NCBI GenBank assembly: GCA_964461105.1
Contig: CAYWSY010000043.1
Location: 1-16,201 of the forward strand
Source of the DNA: JAGVMG01 sp964461105
GTDB taxonomy: Bacteria; Chlamydiota; Chlamydiia; Chlamydiales; Rhabdochlamydiaceae
DNA length: 16,201 nucleotides
Reading direction: 5' to 3'
Made by a program: the position numbers and the translations under genes. Below the pieces are notes generated by a model. That model was given only the letters and a program-made list of their open reading frames with translations, searched no databases and was not told where the DNA came from. Below are positions 5,640 through 14,526 of this stretch, piece by piece. Numbering within the stretch: the first letter of the stretch is position 1; every line of letters starts with the position of its first letter.

Positions 5640-7448
5640 CTATTTACGCTTGCGGTCGTTTTCATTGAGAAAACGCTTACGGATGCGGATGAAGTGGGGA
5701 GTTACTTCGACAAGCTCATCATCTTGGAGAAAGTCGATCGCTTGCTCGAGGGTGAATGTGCGCGCAGGAACGAGGATGATGTTCTCATCGCTTCCCGAAG
5801 CGCGGACGTTGGTCAACTGTTTGCCGCGGACCACGTTGACAACAAGGTCATTGTCTCGATTGTGCTCTCCAACAACCATCCCTTCATAGACCTCATCGCC
5901 AGGGCCAACAAAGAGGGATCCCCGTTCTTGGAGGGAGAAGAGGGAGTACCCAGTTGCTTTTCCAGCGCTATTGGAAATGAGCACTCCTTTTTGACGGCCT
6001 GGAATCACCCCTTTAAAAGGAGCGTAGCTATCAAAAATGGAGGTAAGGATTCCAAGTCCTCTGGTAATTGTCATGAATTCATTGCGATATCCCATGAGCC
6101 CACGGGTAGGAATTAGGAATTCAAGGCTGGTGATGTTGTGTTCGTTGGTAGACAAAGCGCGCATCTCCCCTTTGCGGCGGGAGAGCTCTTCAATGATTTG
6201 GCCGGAAAATTCTTGAGGTACTTCAATGTGGGCCACTTCAAAAGGCTCATGGTCGACACCGTCGACTTTTTTCATGATGACCTGAGGCTTGGAGATTGTG
6301 CACTCATAATCTTCCCTGCGCATCGCTTCAATTAATACTGCGAGGTGGAGTTCTCCTCTGCCGCAGACACGAATTGCATCGTCGCGCCCTTCTACTTCCT
6401 CAATTTTTAATGAGATATTCGCTTTGCGCTCTTGGTTTAATCTGTCGCGGATTTTGTTCATCGTGACGTGCTTGCCGTCTTTTCCAACAAAAGGTCCGTT
6501 GTTAACAGTCATCTCAACGGAAAGGGTGGGTTCAGCCAAGGTAATGGGAGGGAGTTGGACGATGTGATTAGGATCGCAGAGGGTGTCTCCAATGGAAATT
6601 TCAGGAATCCCTGAAATGCTGACGATATCACCGACGCCTGCTTCATCCATTTCAATTTTCTTCAAGCCGAAGTATCCTTCAATCCGCTGAACGCGGTGTT
6701 TCGTTGGATGGCCATTTTTGTCGATTTTGGAAATTTCCTGCCCTTTTCTGATTTGTCCTTCTAAAATCCGCCCGCAAGCTTGTCTTCCTACGAAATCATC
6801 ATAGCTCAACGTGGTAGCTTGCATTAAGAAAGGAAGGTCGAGATTTCCTGGCGGTGGGGGAACTGCTTTGATAACAAGTTCAAATAAGGGGCGCATATCA
6901 ACCCTCGGATCGTTGATTTCAAGGGTTGCAAAGCCGCCTAAACCTGATGCGTAGCAAACTGAGAAGTCTAGTTGTTCATCGTTAGCGCCGAGTTCGACAA
7001 AGAGGTCGAAAGTGAGATTGAGTGCGCGGTCTGGATCAGCATGCGGACGATCAATCTTGTTGAGGACAACAATCGGCTTTAGACCGATTTTAAGCGCTTG
7101 GGAGAGAACAAATCGGGTCTGCGGCATAGGCCCTTCCTGAGCATCTACTAAAAGGAGAACGCAGTTAACAAGTCCAAGGACCCGTTCAACCTCGCCAGAA
7201 AAATCGGCGTGTCCAGGGGTGTCGATGATGTTAATTTTATAGTCTTCAAAAAAAATGCTAGTGTGTTTTGCGAAAATGGTGATTCCGCGCTCTTTTTCTT
7301 GATCGTAGCTATCCATGACGCGCTCAGGGATCTTTTCATTGTCACGGAAAATATTAGATTGTTTCAAAAGACAGTCGAGGAGGGTCGTTTTTCCATGGTC
7401 AATGTGGGCGATGATGGCAATATTGCGCAGTTTTTCTGGTTTGTACAT
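5640..7448 (-). CDS. typA: Ribosome-associated translational GTPase TypA/BipA
   Basis: This 602-residue GTPase of the EF-G/LepA class binds the ribosome and assists ribosome assembly or translation under stress. The GTPase motifs are complete: P-loop AHIDHGKTT (14-22), RGITI (54-58), DTPGHAD (76-82) and NKID (130-133). EF-G-like domains follow, then the TypA-specific C-terminal domain, seen in RGLMGYRNEF, HNRDNDLVVN and KQLTNVRASGSDE. The length is normal for the family. I chose the ATG at 7448. A TTG at 7466 is in frame and would add six residues, but the purine-rich GAGAAG that can serve as ribosome-binding site lies between the two. The gene is divergent from mgtE and stands alone. Confidence 0.95.
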   Translation of the reverse strand: MYKPEKLRNIAIIAHIDHGKTTLLDCLLKQSNIFRDNEKIPERVMDSYDQEKERGITIFAKHTSIFFEDYKINIIDTPGHADFSGEVERVLGLVNCVLLLVDAQEGPMPQTRFVLSQALKIGLKPIVVLNKIDRPHADPDRALNLTFDLFVELGANDEQLDFSVCYASGLGGFATLEINDPRVDMRPLFELVIKAVPPPPGNLDLPFLMQATTLSYDDFVGRQACGRILEGQIRKGQEISKIDKNGHPTKHRVQRIEGYFGLKKIEMDEAGVGDIVSISGIPEISIGDTLCDPNHIVQLPPITLAEPTLSVEMTVNNGPFVGKDGKHVTMNKIRDRLNQERKANISLKIEEVEGRDDAIRVCGRGELHLAVLIEAMRREDYECTISKPQVIMKKVDGVDHEPFEVAHIEVPQEFSGQIIEELSRRKGEMRALSTNEHNITSLEFLIPTRGLMGYRNEFMTITRGLGILTSIFDSYAPFKGVIPGRQKGVLISNSAGKATGYSLFSLQERGSLFVGPGDEVYEGMVVGEHNRDNDLVVNVVRGKQLTNVRASGSDENIILVPARTFTLEQAIDFLQDDELVEVTPHFIRIRKRFLNENDRKRK

Positions 7449-7466
7449 AGTATTTTTTCTTCTCAA

Positions 7467-7495
7467 ATTCTAAGTTTGTTGATGACCAATGTTAG
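7467..7495 (-). promoter_or_regulatory. Possible typA promoter
   Basis: On the minus strand CTAACA (7490-7495, 4 of 6 consensus) is followed by 17 bases and TAGAAT (7467-7472, 5 of 6). The start point would fall near 7460, leaving a leader of only about 12 bases before the ATG at 7448, which would cut into the weak ribosome-binding site. The call is therefore tentative. Confidence 0.35.
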
Positions 7496-7529
7496 AGTAA
7501 ATGGGGATTTAAATGCTACAATTTTCCGA

Positions 7530-7558
7530 TTGAAAAATAAAGGGTCAGAGGATACATT
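7530..7558 (+). promoter_or_regulatory. mgtE promoter
   Basis: TTGAAA (7530-7535, 5 of 6 consensus) is followed by exactly 17 bases and TACATT (7553-7558, 4 of 6). Transcription should start near 7565, about 20 bases before the mgtE ATG. Such a short leader leaves no room for a magnesium riboswitch. Confidence 0.65.
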
Positions 7559-7584
7559 ATGGACTCTGATCGTAGGGGGTAATC

Positions 7585-9054
7585 ATGGACGAGCACACAA
7601 ATGAACCGGCAGTGTCAGTCGAAGCTTCTTACGTATCTGGAAATTTGCTCGATTCCAAGACCTCCCAATTGCACGATATCCTCCAAGAAAAACTTGAACT
7701 TGCGTTTCATAAGCAAACGTCAACGGTGATTCTCCATGATATTGCTAAAATAGCCTCAGAGCATTCTCCAATTGACTTAGCTTATGCCGCTTCTCATCTT
7801 CCTCCTCATGCGCGACCAGTTTTATATGAAAACTTGTCGGGTGTTGAAGGTAAAATTGAATTTATGGTGAATACTGATAGCAGCACGCGCGTGGCTGTTT
7901 TGCGGCACATTAGTGATGAAGAGGTTAAGTTGCTCGTTGAGTGTATGCCCCCTGATGAGGCGGTGGAGGTTCTAGAGGCGCTCTCAGAGCGCCGTTTTCG
8001 GCGGGTCCTTGAGATGTTAGAGCCTAAAAAAGCGATCAGGATCCGTGAGATTAAAAAGCACCCGCGCAATACTGCTGGGCGGCTCATGACAAATGAGTTT
8101 TTTGCTTTTACCAAAGATGTCACCATTGGGGAGGCGTCAGCTCACATTCGTCACAACCCTGGAATTGATCTGACGGCAAAGATTTTCGTGCTTAATCAAG
8201 ACGGGGAGCTGCAGGGGTATGTGCCCGCCCGCAACTTAATTGTGAATCCTCCCAGTTTGCCCCTGCGTCAAGTGATGCGCCCTGTGTTGCATACGGTCTC
8301 TCCTGATACCATGCGGGAAGAGGTTGTTGAGATTGTCGAAAGGTATAAAATCCCTGCATTGACGGTGATCGATGAGGCAGGTCGACTCCTTGGCGTGATC
8401 ACTTATGAAGATGTCCTTGATGCGGTTGAGGATATTGCCGATGAAACGATTGCAAACATGGCGGGTACGGCTGAAAAGGTCAGTGAGTACGTTCCCATTT
8501 TAAAACGGATGATTTCGCGAGCGCCTTGGCTTGTAGTCACTCTCTGTGCAGGTCTTATTAATGTGGGAGTGATGTCGTCGTTTCAGAGTTATGTCGGTGG
8601 CGCACTGACTTTTGTCTTATTCTTCGTGCCGTTGATAACGGGAATGTCGGGAAATATCGGAATTCAATGTAGTACCGTGCTTGTGCGCAACATGGCTCTT
8701 GGTTTGATCTCCTTGGGAAACAAAGGAGAGATGATGCTCAAAGAATTGATGGTCGGACTGATTACAGGCTCTCTCTTTGGAGTGCTCTGCGGTGTTGCGG
8801 TGTATGCACTTGATTTTGAAGGGGTTTCCGGTGCAGCGATTAGTCCTGCTGCGGTAGGTCTTGTTGTAGGAACTGGGTTAACGGGGGCGTGTTTAGCAGG
8901 GACGCTCTTAGGTGTTTTTTCCCCTTTGTTTTTTGCTCGCATTGGAGTGGATCCCGCGGTCGCATCCGGCCCGATCATTACCGCTTTTAACGACTTTTTA
9001 TCGATGGCGATCTACTTTTTGATCGCAATTGGATTGAGTGCGATTTTGTTTTGA
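7585..9054 (+). CDS. mgtE: Magnesium channel/transporter MgtE
   Basis: This 489-residue inner-membrane protein imports magnesium. The MgtE layout is complete: a cytoplasmic helical N domain (about 60-160, with MPPDEAVEVLEAL), two CBS domains (about 165-220 and 228-285) that sense magnesium and gate the pore, a connecting helix, and five membrane segments from about 312 onward. The pore signatures MSGNIGIQCSTVLVRNMAL (354-372) and DPAVASGPIITAFND (456-470) are present; D470 corresponds to the conserved pore aspartate that binds magnesium. The helix after it reads FLSMAIYF, where many family members have a glycine. AGGGGGT (7574-7580) lies four bases before the ATG. The next gene begins 32 bp downstream with its own promoter candidate. 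Beside the DUF721-gyrB block, the position matches chlamydial gene order as I remember it. Confidence 0.95.
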   Translation: MDEHTNEPAVSVEASYVSGNLLDSKTSQLHDILQEKLELAFHKQTSTVILHDIAKIASEHSPIDLAYAASHLPPHARPVLYENLSGVEGKIEFMVNTDSSTRVAVLRHISDEEVKLLVECMPPDEAVEVLEALSERRFRRVLEMLEPKKAIRIREIKKHPRNTAGRLMTNEFFAFTKDVTIGEASAHIRHNPGIDLTAKIFVLNQDGELQGYVPARNLIVNPPSLPLRQVMRPVLHTVSPDTMREEVVEIVERYKIPALTVIDEAGRLLGVITYEDVLDAVEDIADETIANMAGTAEKVSEYVPILKRMISRAPWLVVTLCAGLINVGVMSSFQSYVGGALTFVLFFVPLITGMSGNIGIQCSTVLVRNMALGLISLGNKGEMMLKELMVGLITGSLFGVLCGVAVYALDFEGVSGAAISPAAVGLVVGTGLTGACLAGTLLGVFSPLFFARIGVDPAVASGPIITAFNDFLSMAIYFLIAIGLSAILF

Positions 9055-9078
9055 ATATATCACCCTATTACATATAGT
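9051..9078 (+). promoter_or_regulatory. Promoter of the DUF721-gyrB operon, predicting a leaderless start
   Basis: TTGAAT (9051-9056, 4 of 6 consensus) is followed by 16 bases and TATAGT (9073-9078, 5 of 6). The expected transcription start, about seven bases past the second hexamer, falls at 9085-9087, and the ATG of the next gene is at 9087. No Shine-Dalgarno sequence precedes that ATG, which agrees with a leaderless mRNA. The first hexamer overlaps the mgtE stop codon. Confidence 0.5.
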
Positions 9079-9086
9079 CCTGCAAT

Positions 9087-9425
9087 ATGGCGCGGAAATT
9101 TGAACGCAAGCGACAGGGCTATGATGGAACGGAAACGACAAGTCAAGAGATCTCAGATCTTTTGCCCCGTTTTTTAGGTAAGTTAGGTGTAGCCCATCAT
9201 GAACGGCCAGATTTGATTCTTGCGTCATGGCCTCAAGTGATTGGTGCAAAATTAGCTCCGATGACCAAGGCGGTTTCCTTTGTTGATGGAATGTTGCTTG
9301 TGAAAGTTAACAATTCAACTTTGTACAGTTTGCTTTCCCAGCATGAAAGAGGACGGCTTTTAAAGAGCCTGAGGGAAAAGTTTCCAACTGCGGTGATTAA
9401 AAACATCATTTTTAGGTTGGGATAA
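9087..9425 (+). CDS. DUF721 / DciA-like protein
   Basis: This small protein of 112 residues carries the DUF721 pattern: a basic N-terminus (MARKFERKRQ), a central W48 in LILASWPQVIGAKLA, the strand pair DGMLLVKVNNSTLYSLL, and a C-terminal VIKNIIFRLG. DUF721 includes DciA, the replicative-helicase operator of many bacteria that lack DnaC, and DUF721 genes often sit just before gyrB, as here. A role in loading the DnaB helicase is therefore likely but rests on family and position. The start has no ribosome-binding site and sits at the predicted transcription start. The gap to gyrB is only 18 bp, so it leads the replication operon. Confidence 0.8.
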   Translation: MARKFERKRQGYDGTETTSQEISDLLPRFLGKLGVAHHERPDLILASWPQVIGAKLAPMTKAVSFVDGMLLVKVNNSTLYSLLSQHERGRLLKSLREKFPTAVIKNIIFRLG

Positions 9426-9443
9426 CAAAAGGTTTTTTAAGGT

Positions 9444-11957
9444 ATGACGACGATGACTAAAGATAAAGAAAATGATTCCAGTCCGATGGCTAACAAAGAG
9501 TATGATGCAAGTTCGATCACTGTTTTGGAAGGTCTTCAAGCGGTTCGAGAGCGGCCAGGGATGTATATTGGAGACACACAAGTTAACGGGTTGCATCAGC
9601 TCGTCTATGAAGTGGTCGACAATAGCGTTGACGAAGCTTTAGCGGGCCATTGCACTGAGATTACAGTCACCTTATACAAGGATCATTCGGTCTCTGTAGA
9701 AGATAATGGTCGAGGGATTCCAATTGATCGTCATGAAAAAGAGTCTCAAAAACAAGGGCGAGATGTTACGGCATTAGAAGTCGTCATGACGATTTTGCAT
9801 GCGGGTGGAAAATTTGATAAGGGTAGTTATAAGGTCTCTGGTGGTCTTCATGGCGTGGGTGTTTCCTGTGTTAATGCTCTATCTTCTAAGTTTCATGTTG
9901 AAGTTTCTAAAAATGGCAAGGTTTATGAGATGTTCTTCTCTAAAGGCAAGCCGACCTCCCATTTAAAAGAGATTGGATCCACCGATAAACACGGCACTAA
10001 GGTAACCTTCCTGCCAGATGATTCGATTTTTACGGTTACTGTCTATGATTATGACATTTTGCTCAAACGTCTGCGTGAACTTGCCTTCTTAAATCGGGGT
10101 TTGAAAATTAATTTCCGCGATGAGCGAGATGCGGTCCCAAATGAAGTCACATTCTGTTATGAGGGGGGAGTCAAATCGTTTGTTTCTTATCTCAACGAAA
10201 ATAAAATACCTTTGTTTCCCAAACCCATTTATATTGCCGGTAACAAGGAAGGGGTCGATGGTCCGGTTGAATTTGAAGTCGCGATGCAGTGGAATGACAC
10301 CTACATCGAAAACCTCTATTCCTATGTCAATAACATCTCGACCCGTCAAGGGGGAACGCATGTAACCGGTTTTAGTACAGCGCTCACACGTGTGCTTAAT
10401 CAGTACATCAAATCCAATAACTTGCTCAAGAGCGATAAGATTGGGGTGCAGGGAGATGATATGCGCGAAGGGATGACAGCTGTCATCTCGGTTAAAGTTC
10501 CGAACCCCCAGTTTGAAGGTCAGACCAAACAGCGTCTTGGAAATAGCGATGTAGCTTCCATTGTTCAGGTGATTGTTGGTGAAGAGCTCACAACCTATTT
10601 AAATGAAAACCCAGCGGTAGCCCGCATGATCGTGGAAAAAGCGATCTTAGCTGCTCAAGCAAGAGAAGCTGCGCGCAAAGCGCGCGAGCTCACGCTGCGC
10701 AAGACGGCATTAGATAGCGCGCGCCTCCCTGGAAAGTTAACGGACTGTCAAGAAAAAGACCCTGCACTTTGTGAAATTTACATCGTTGAGGGAGATTCTG
10801 CGGGTGGATCTGCAAAAACGGGAAGAGATCGCAGGTTTCAAGCGATCCTGCCGATTCGCGGTAAGATCTTGAACGTTGAAAAAGCGCGCATGGAAAAGAT
10901 TTTGCAGAATACAGAAGTGGGAGCCATGATCGCTGCCTTTGGCTGCGGCATAGGCCATGATAACTTCAGTTTAGAAAAGCTCCGCTATCACAAAATCATC
11001 ATCATGACGGATGCGGACGTCGATGGATCTCATATTCGCACCCTTCTTCTGACCTTCTTTTACCGTCATATGCCAGCATTGATTGAAAATAACTTCGTCT
11101 ATATAGCAAGACCTCCTTTATATCGTGTCACGCGCAAGAAGGTAAGCCGTTACATCCACTCTGAAAAAGAGATGGATGAGTATCTCTTAAAGCTCGGCAC
11201 AAGTGATATTCAGATTCGCTTAGTTGGAAAAACAGATCCACTTTCCAAGGAACATGTGGATGCGCTGATCCTTGCAATCCGTGAAGTGGAATCCTTTATC
11301 TTCTCAATTGAGCGTAAAGGGATCCCTTTCCGTGAGTTCTTAATATCGAAAGATGAAGAAGGGCGCTTGCCTAGATTCCTCGTAAAATTGGGGGATCGGC
11401 AAAAGTTTGTCTACTCTGAGGAAGAGTTTGGCGAGATTAAACGACAAAATGAGCAGATCCAAAAAGAGCAGCATGAAGCGACGTTGGCATCGATTCCTCT
11501 CGAGGAACAAACAGATGAAATGAAAGCATTCCGTGTGAAGGGAGTTCCATTTACTGAACTCTACGAGCATGAAGCGCTCGATGATTTAAAAAATCGATTA
11601 AGCTTATTCAATTTAGCTCTCGATCAGTATCTCACTGCAGATGGAAGGCTCTTTGATATCATTGAAGAAGATGGGAAGGAGACTAACGTTCATCTCATGA
11701 AAGAGGGGATTGAGTTTCTCCGGGCAAATGGAAGAAAAGGGATCGAGATCCAGCGTTACAAGGGATTGGGCGAGATGAATGCTGATCAGCTGTGGGATAC
11801 CACGATGGATCCGACCAAGCGTACACTGATGCGTGTGACTCTTCCGGATGCGATTGCAGCCGACCATATGTTCACCATGCTGATGGGAGAAGAAGTTCCC
11901 CCGCGCAGAGCATTTATCGACCAGCATGCGTTGTCTGTAAAGAATTTGGATATTTAA
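9444..11957 (+). CDS. gyrB: DNA gyrase subunit B
   Basis: This 837-residue ATPase subunit of gyrase drives negative supercoiling with GyrA. Visible in order: the GHKL ATP site with EVVDNSVDEA (56-65), DNGRGIP (87-93) and GGLHGVG (133-139); the transducer with QTKQRLGNSD (360-369); the TOPRIM fold with E450 in EGDSAGGSAKTGRDR and the metal-binding D523, D525 and D527 in TDADVDGSH; an insertion at about 575-755 resembling that of Gram-negative GyrB; and the tail QRYKGLGEMNADQLWDTTMDP. The start is uncertain. The ATG at 9444 has AAAAGG 11 bases upstream. An in-frame ATG at 9453 has AAGG ten bases upstream, and another lies at 9486. The first 20 or so residues look non-conserved. It is followed by gyrA after 20 bp. 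Confidence 0.97.
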   Translation: MTTMTKDKENDSSPMANKEYDASSITVLEGLQAVRERPGMYIGDTQVNGLHQLVYEVVDNSVDEALAGHCTEITVTLYKDHSVSVEDNGRGIPIDRHEKESQKQGRDVTALEVVMTILHAGGKFDKGSYKVSGGLHGVGVSCVNALSSKFHVEVSKNGKVYEMFFSKGKPTSHLKEIGSTDKHGTKVTFLPDDSIFTVTVYDYDILLKRLRELAFLNRGLKINFRDERDAVPNEVTFCYEGGVKSFVSYLNENKIPLFPKPIYIAGNKEGVDGPVEFEVAMQWNDTYIENLYSYVNNISTRQGGTHVTGFSTALTRVLNQYIKSNNLLKSDKIGVQGDDMREGMTAVISVKVPNPQFEGQTKQRLGNSDVASIVQVIVGEELTTYLNENPAVARMIVEKAILAAQAREAARKARELTLRKTALDSARLPGKLTDCQEKDPALCEIYIVEGDSAGGSAKTGRDRRFQAILPIRGKILNVEKARMEKILQNTEVGAMIAAFGCGIGHDNFSLEKLRYHKIIIMTDADVDGSHIRTLLLTFFYRHMPALIENNFVYIARPPLYRVTRKKVSRYIHSEKEMDEYLLKLGTSDIQIRLVGKTDPLSKEHVDALILAIREVESFIFSIERKGIPFREFLISKDEEGRLPRFLVKLGDRQKFVYSEEEFGEIKRQNEQIQKEQHEATLASIPLEEQTDEMKAFRVKGVPFTELYEHEALDDLKNRLSLFNLALDQYLTADGRLFDIIEEDGKETNVHLMKEGIEFLRANGRKGIEIQRYKGLGEMNADQLWDTTMDPTKRTLMRVTLPDAIAADHMFTMLMGEEVPPRRAFIDQHALSVKNLDI

Positions 11958-11977
11958 GGGGAGCTTGAAAACATACC

Positions 11978-14521
11978 ATGTCTTATACGAAAGATGAAAT
12001 CATTCTACCACGCAATATCGAAGAAGAAGTAAAGGAGAGTTATCTCCGGTATTCGATGTCGGTCATTATTTCTAGAGCGCTTCCCGATGTGCGCGATGGT
12101 TTAAAGCCCTCTCAGCGCAGAATCCTGTACGCGATGCGTCAGTTGAATTTGAGCCCAGGAGGCAAACACCGTAAGTGCGCTAAAATCTCAGGCGACACCT
12201 CGGGCGATTACCATCCGCACGGGGAAACGGTGATCTATCCAACACTCGTACGTATGGCTCAGCCCTGGTCGATGCGCTATCGTTTAGTAGATGGTCAAGG
12301 AAATTTTGGTTCGGTTGACGGCGATGCTCCTGCTGCGATGCGTTATACAGAAGCTCGCCTAACCCACTCCTCCATGGCTCTCATGGAAGATCTCGATAAA
12401 GATACGGTTGATCTGGTTCCTAACTATGATGAAACAAAGACAGAACCTACCGTCTTTCCGGCTAAATTCCCAAACCTTCTTGCCAACGGATCCTCAGGGA
12501 TTGCAGTCGGGATGGCAACAAACATTCCTCCTCATAACTTAGGCGAGCTCATCCAAGCGACGATGCTCGTTATCGATGAACCTGCGACCACAATCGATCA
12601 GATCATGGAAGTGATGCCGGCTCCTGATTTTCCAACAGGCGGCGTTATTTGCGGGTACAGAGGGGTCAAAGAAGCCTACCATACAGGTAGAGGTAAGATC
12701 ATTCTACGCGCTGTGATCCGTATTGAGGAGATGGAAGGGACCTTGGAGCGTCAACGCCTTGTCATCGATGAGATCCCTTATAATGTTGGGAAATCTGATT
12801 TGATTCAAAAAATTGCAACCCTGGTCAACGATAAGCAAATTCCTGGAATCTCCGACCTTCGCGATGAATCTGATAAAGATGGAATGCGCGTGGTCCTCGA
12901 GCTAAAGCGGGGAGAGATCCCAGATGTCACCATCAATCAGCTCTTTAAGTACACTGATTTGCAAGTGACGTTTGGATGTAACATGCTCGCGCTCGATAAG
13001 GGCTTGCCACGCACGATGAACATCAAGCACATGATTTCTGCCTGGGTTGAGCATCGAATTGAAGTAGTGCGGCGGCGCACACGCTTTGAACTTGCCAAAG
13101 CTGAAGCGCGCGCTCACATTTTAGAAGGTTATCTCAAAGCGCTCGATCACCTCGATGCTGTGGTGAAATTAATTCGAAATAGTGAAAACCGCGAAGCTGC
13201 GAAACAAGAGTTAATGGCAACCTATGCGCTCAGCGAGCGTCAAGCGACAGCTGTTCTCGAATTGCGCCTCTATCAACTCACCGGTCTTGAGCGAGATAAG
13301 ATTGAAGGGGAATATAAAGAACTCTTAGAGCGCATTGCCTATCTTCGCTCTGTTTTAGCAAGCGAAGCACTTGTGCGCGGAATTATCAAAGATGAATTGA
13401 ACGACCTGAAACGCCATCACGCCTCTGATCGCAAAACGAAGATCATTGCAGCGGAAGGGGAGTTTAATATTGAAGATCTGATCCCAGACCTTCCAGTGAT
13501 CATCACTATCTCTGAAGATGATTACATTAAACGGATGCCAGTGGATACCTTCCGCGAACAGAAACGGGGCGGTCAAGGAGTCATTGGATTGGAAATGAAA
13601 AAAGAATCTGACACTTTAAAAGACATTTACGTCGCATCGACCCATGACTATCTGCTTATTTTCACAACATTGGGAAGATGTTACTGGCTCAAAGCGTATG
13701 AGATTCCAGAAGCAGGAAGACGCTCGAAGGGTAAACCCCTTGTGAATCTTTTAGAAGATATTCGCCCAGAAGAGAAGATCGCAACTGTCTTGTGTTTGAA
13801 GAAATTCGATGAGCCAGCCTATATTTTCCTTTCGACCCGTCAAGGGGTTGTCAAGAAAACAGAGCTTGCCGCCTTTAGTTCTCCAAGGCGCAAAGGGGTT
13901 TATGCGATTAATATCGATGAGGGGGATGAGGTGATTGCAGCGCGTCTTACAAGAGAAGGGCAGCAGGTCATGCTCTTTACGAAAAATGGGATGGCCGTGC
14001 GCTTTGATCAGGCACAAGTGCGTCCAATGGGAAGAGTTGCTCGTGGCGTGAAGGGAGCTACATTGCGCAATAAGGATGATATCATCGTCTCTTGCGAAGT
14101 GGTCACTCCTGACAATAATTTGCTCGTTGTCTGTGAAAACGGATATGGCAAGCGCTCGCTTGTCGAAGATTTCCGTCAGACAAACCGCGGCGGGGTTGGC
14201 GTTCGTTCGATCATCACCTCAGAGCGCAACGGCTCGGTTGTAGGAGCGATTTCTGTCACAGATCGAGATAGCGTCGTCTTGATGTCTAATGCTGGCCAGA
14301 CTGTGCGCATCAACATGAAGGATGTGAGGGTTATGGGAAGATCGACCCAAGGAGTGCGCCTCGTTAATCTCCATGAAGGGGATCTCATTGTCGGCATGCA
14401 GCGGATTGGTGCTCTTGAAACAGCAGAAACACCCTCTGAGGCTCAAAGCAGTGAGGCTGTACCAGTAGAACTTCCGCAGGAAGTTGTAACGGAAACAGAA
14501 ACAACGCCCGATGCAGAGTAA
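11978..14521 (+). CDS. gyrA: DNA gyrase subunit A
   Basis: This 847-residue breakage-reunion subunit has the catalytic tyrosine Y123 in MRYTEARLTH. The C-terminal beta-pinwheel carries a GyrA box, QKRGGQG (528-534), which separates gyrase from topoisomerase IV; further blades include NRGGVGVRS. An acidic, Glu/Thr-rich tail ends the protein (about 815-847). In the quinolone-determining region the sequence is HPHGETVIYPTLVRMAQ: the residues matching E. coli S83 and D87 are T84 and P88. I recall Pro at the second position in chlamydial GyrA generally, so it is probably native. AAGGGGAG (11956-11963) serves as ribosome-binding site, though 14 bases is a long spacing. The gap to gyrB is 20 bp and to tmk 5 bp. 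Confidence 0.97.
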   Translation: MSYTKDEIILPRNIEEEVKESYLRYSMSVIISRALPDVRDGLKPSQRRILYAMRQLNLSPGGKHRKCAKISGDTSGDYHPHGETVIYPTLVRMAQPWSMRYRLVDGQGNFGSVDGDAPAAMRYTEARLTHSSMALMEDLDKDTVDLVPNYDETKTEPTVFPAKFPNLLANGSSGIAVGMATNIPPHNLGELIQATMLVIDEPATTIDQIMEVMPAPDFPTGGVICGYRGVKEAYHTGRGKIILRAVIRIEEMEGTLERQRLVIDEIPYNVGKSDLIQKIATLVNDKQIPGISDLRDESDKDGMRVVLELKRGEIPDVTINQLFKYTDLQVTFGCNMLALDKGLPRTMNIKHMISAWVEHRIEVVRRRTRFELAKAEARAHILEGYLKALDHLDAVVKLIRNSENREAAKQELMATYALSERQATAVLELRLYQLTGLERDKIEGEYKELLERIAYLRSVLASEALVRGIIKDELNDLKRHHASDRKTKIIAAEGEFNIEDLIPDLPVIITISEDDYIKRMPVDTFREQKRGGQGVIGLEMKKESDTLKDIYVASTHDYLLIFTTLGRCYWLKAYEIPEAGRRSKGKPLVNLLEDIRPEEKIATVLCLKKFDEPAYIFLSTRQGVVKKTELAAFSSPRRKGVYAINIDEGDEVIAARLTREGQQVMLFTKNGMAVRFDQAQVRPMGRVARGVKGATLRNKDDIIVSCEVVTPDNNLLVVCENGYGKRSLVEDFRQTNRGGVGVRSIITSERNGSVVGAISVTDRDSVVLMSNAGQTVRINMKDVRVMGRSTQGVRLVNLHEGDLIVGMQRIGALETAETPSEAQSSEAVPVELPQEVVTETETTPDAE

Positions 14522-14526
14522 CGCTT

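Noticed and set aside
5694..6116. Plus-strand frame of 140 residues
   Set aside because: It is antisense to typA, whose GTPase and C-terminal motifs are continuous here. It is a shadow frame.
7559..7584. Magnesium riboswitch before mgtE
   Set aside because: The predicted leader is only about 20 bases, too short for an M-box or similar element.
7209..7604. Plus-strand frame of 131 residues spanning the typA-mgtE spacer
   Set aside because: Most of it is antisense to the typA GTPase domain, and it runs out of frame into the mgtE start.
11978..14521. Topoisomerase IV subunit (parC) instead of gyrA
   Set aside because: A GyrA box (QKRGGQG) is present, the beta-pinwheel is complete, and the partner gene is a gyrB.
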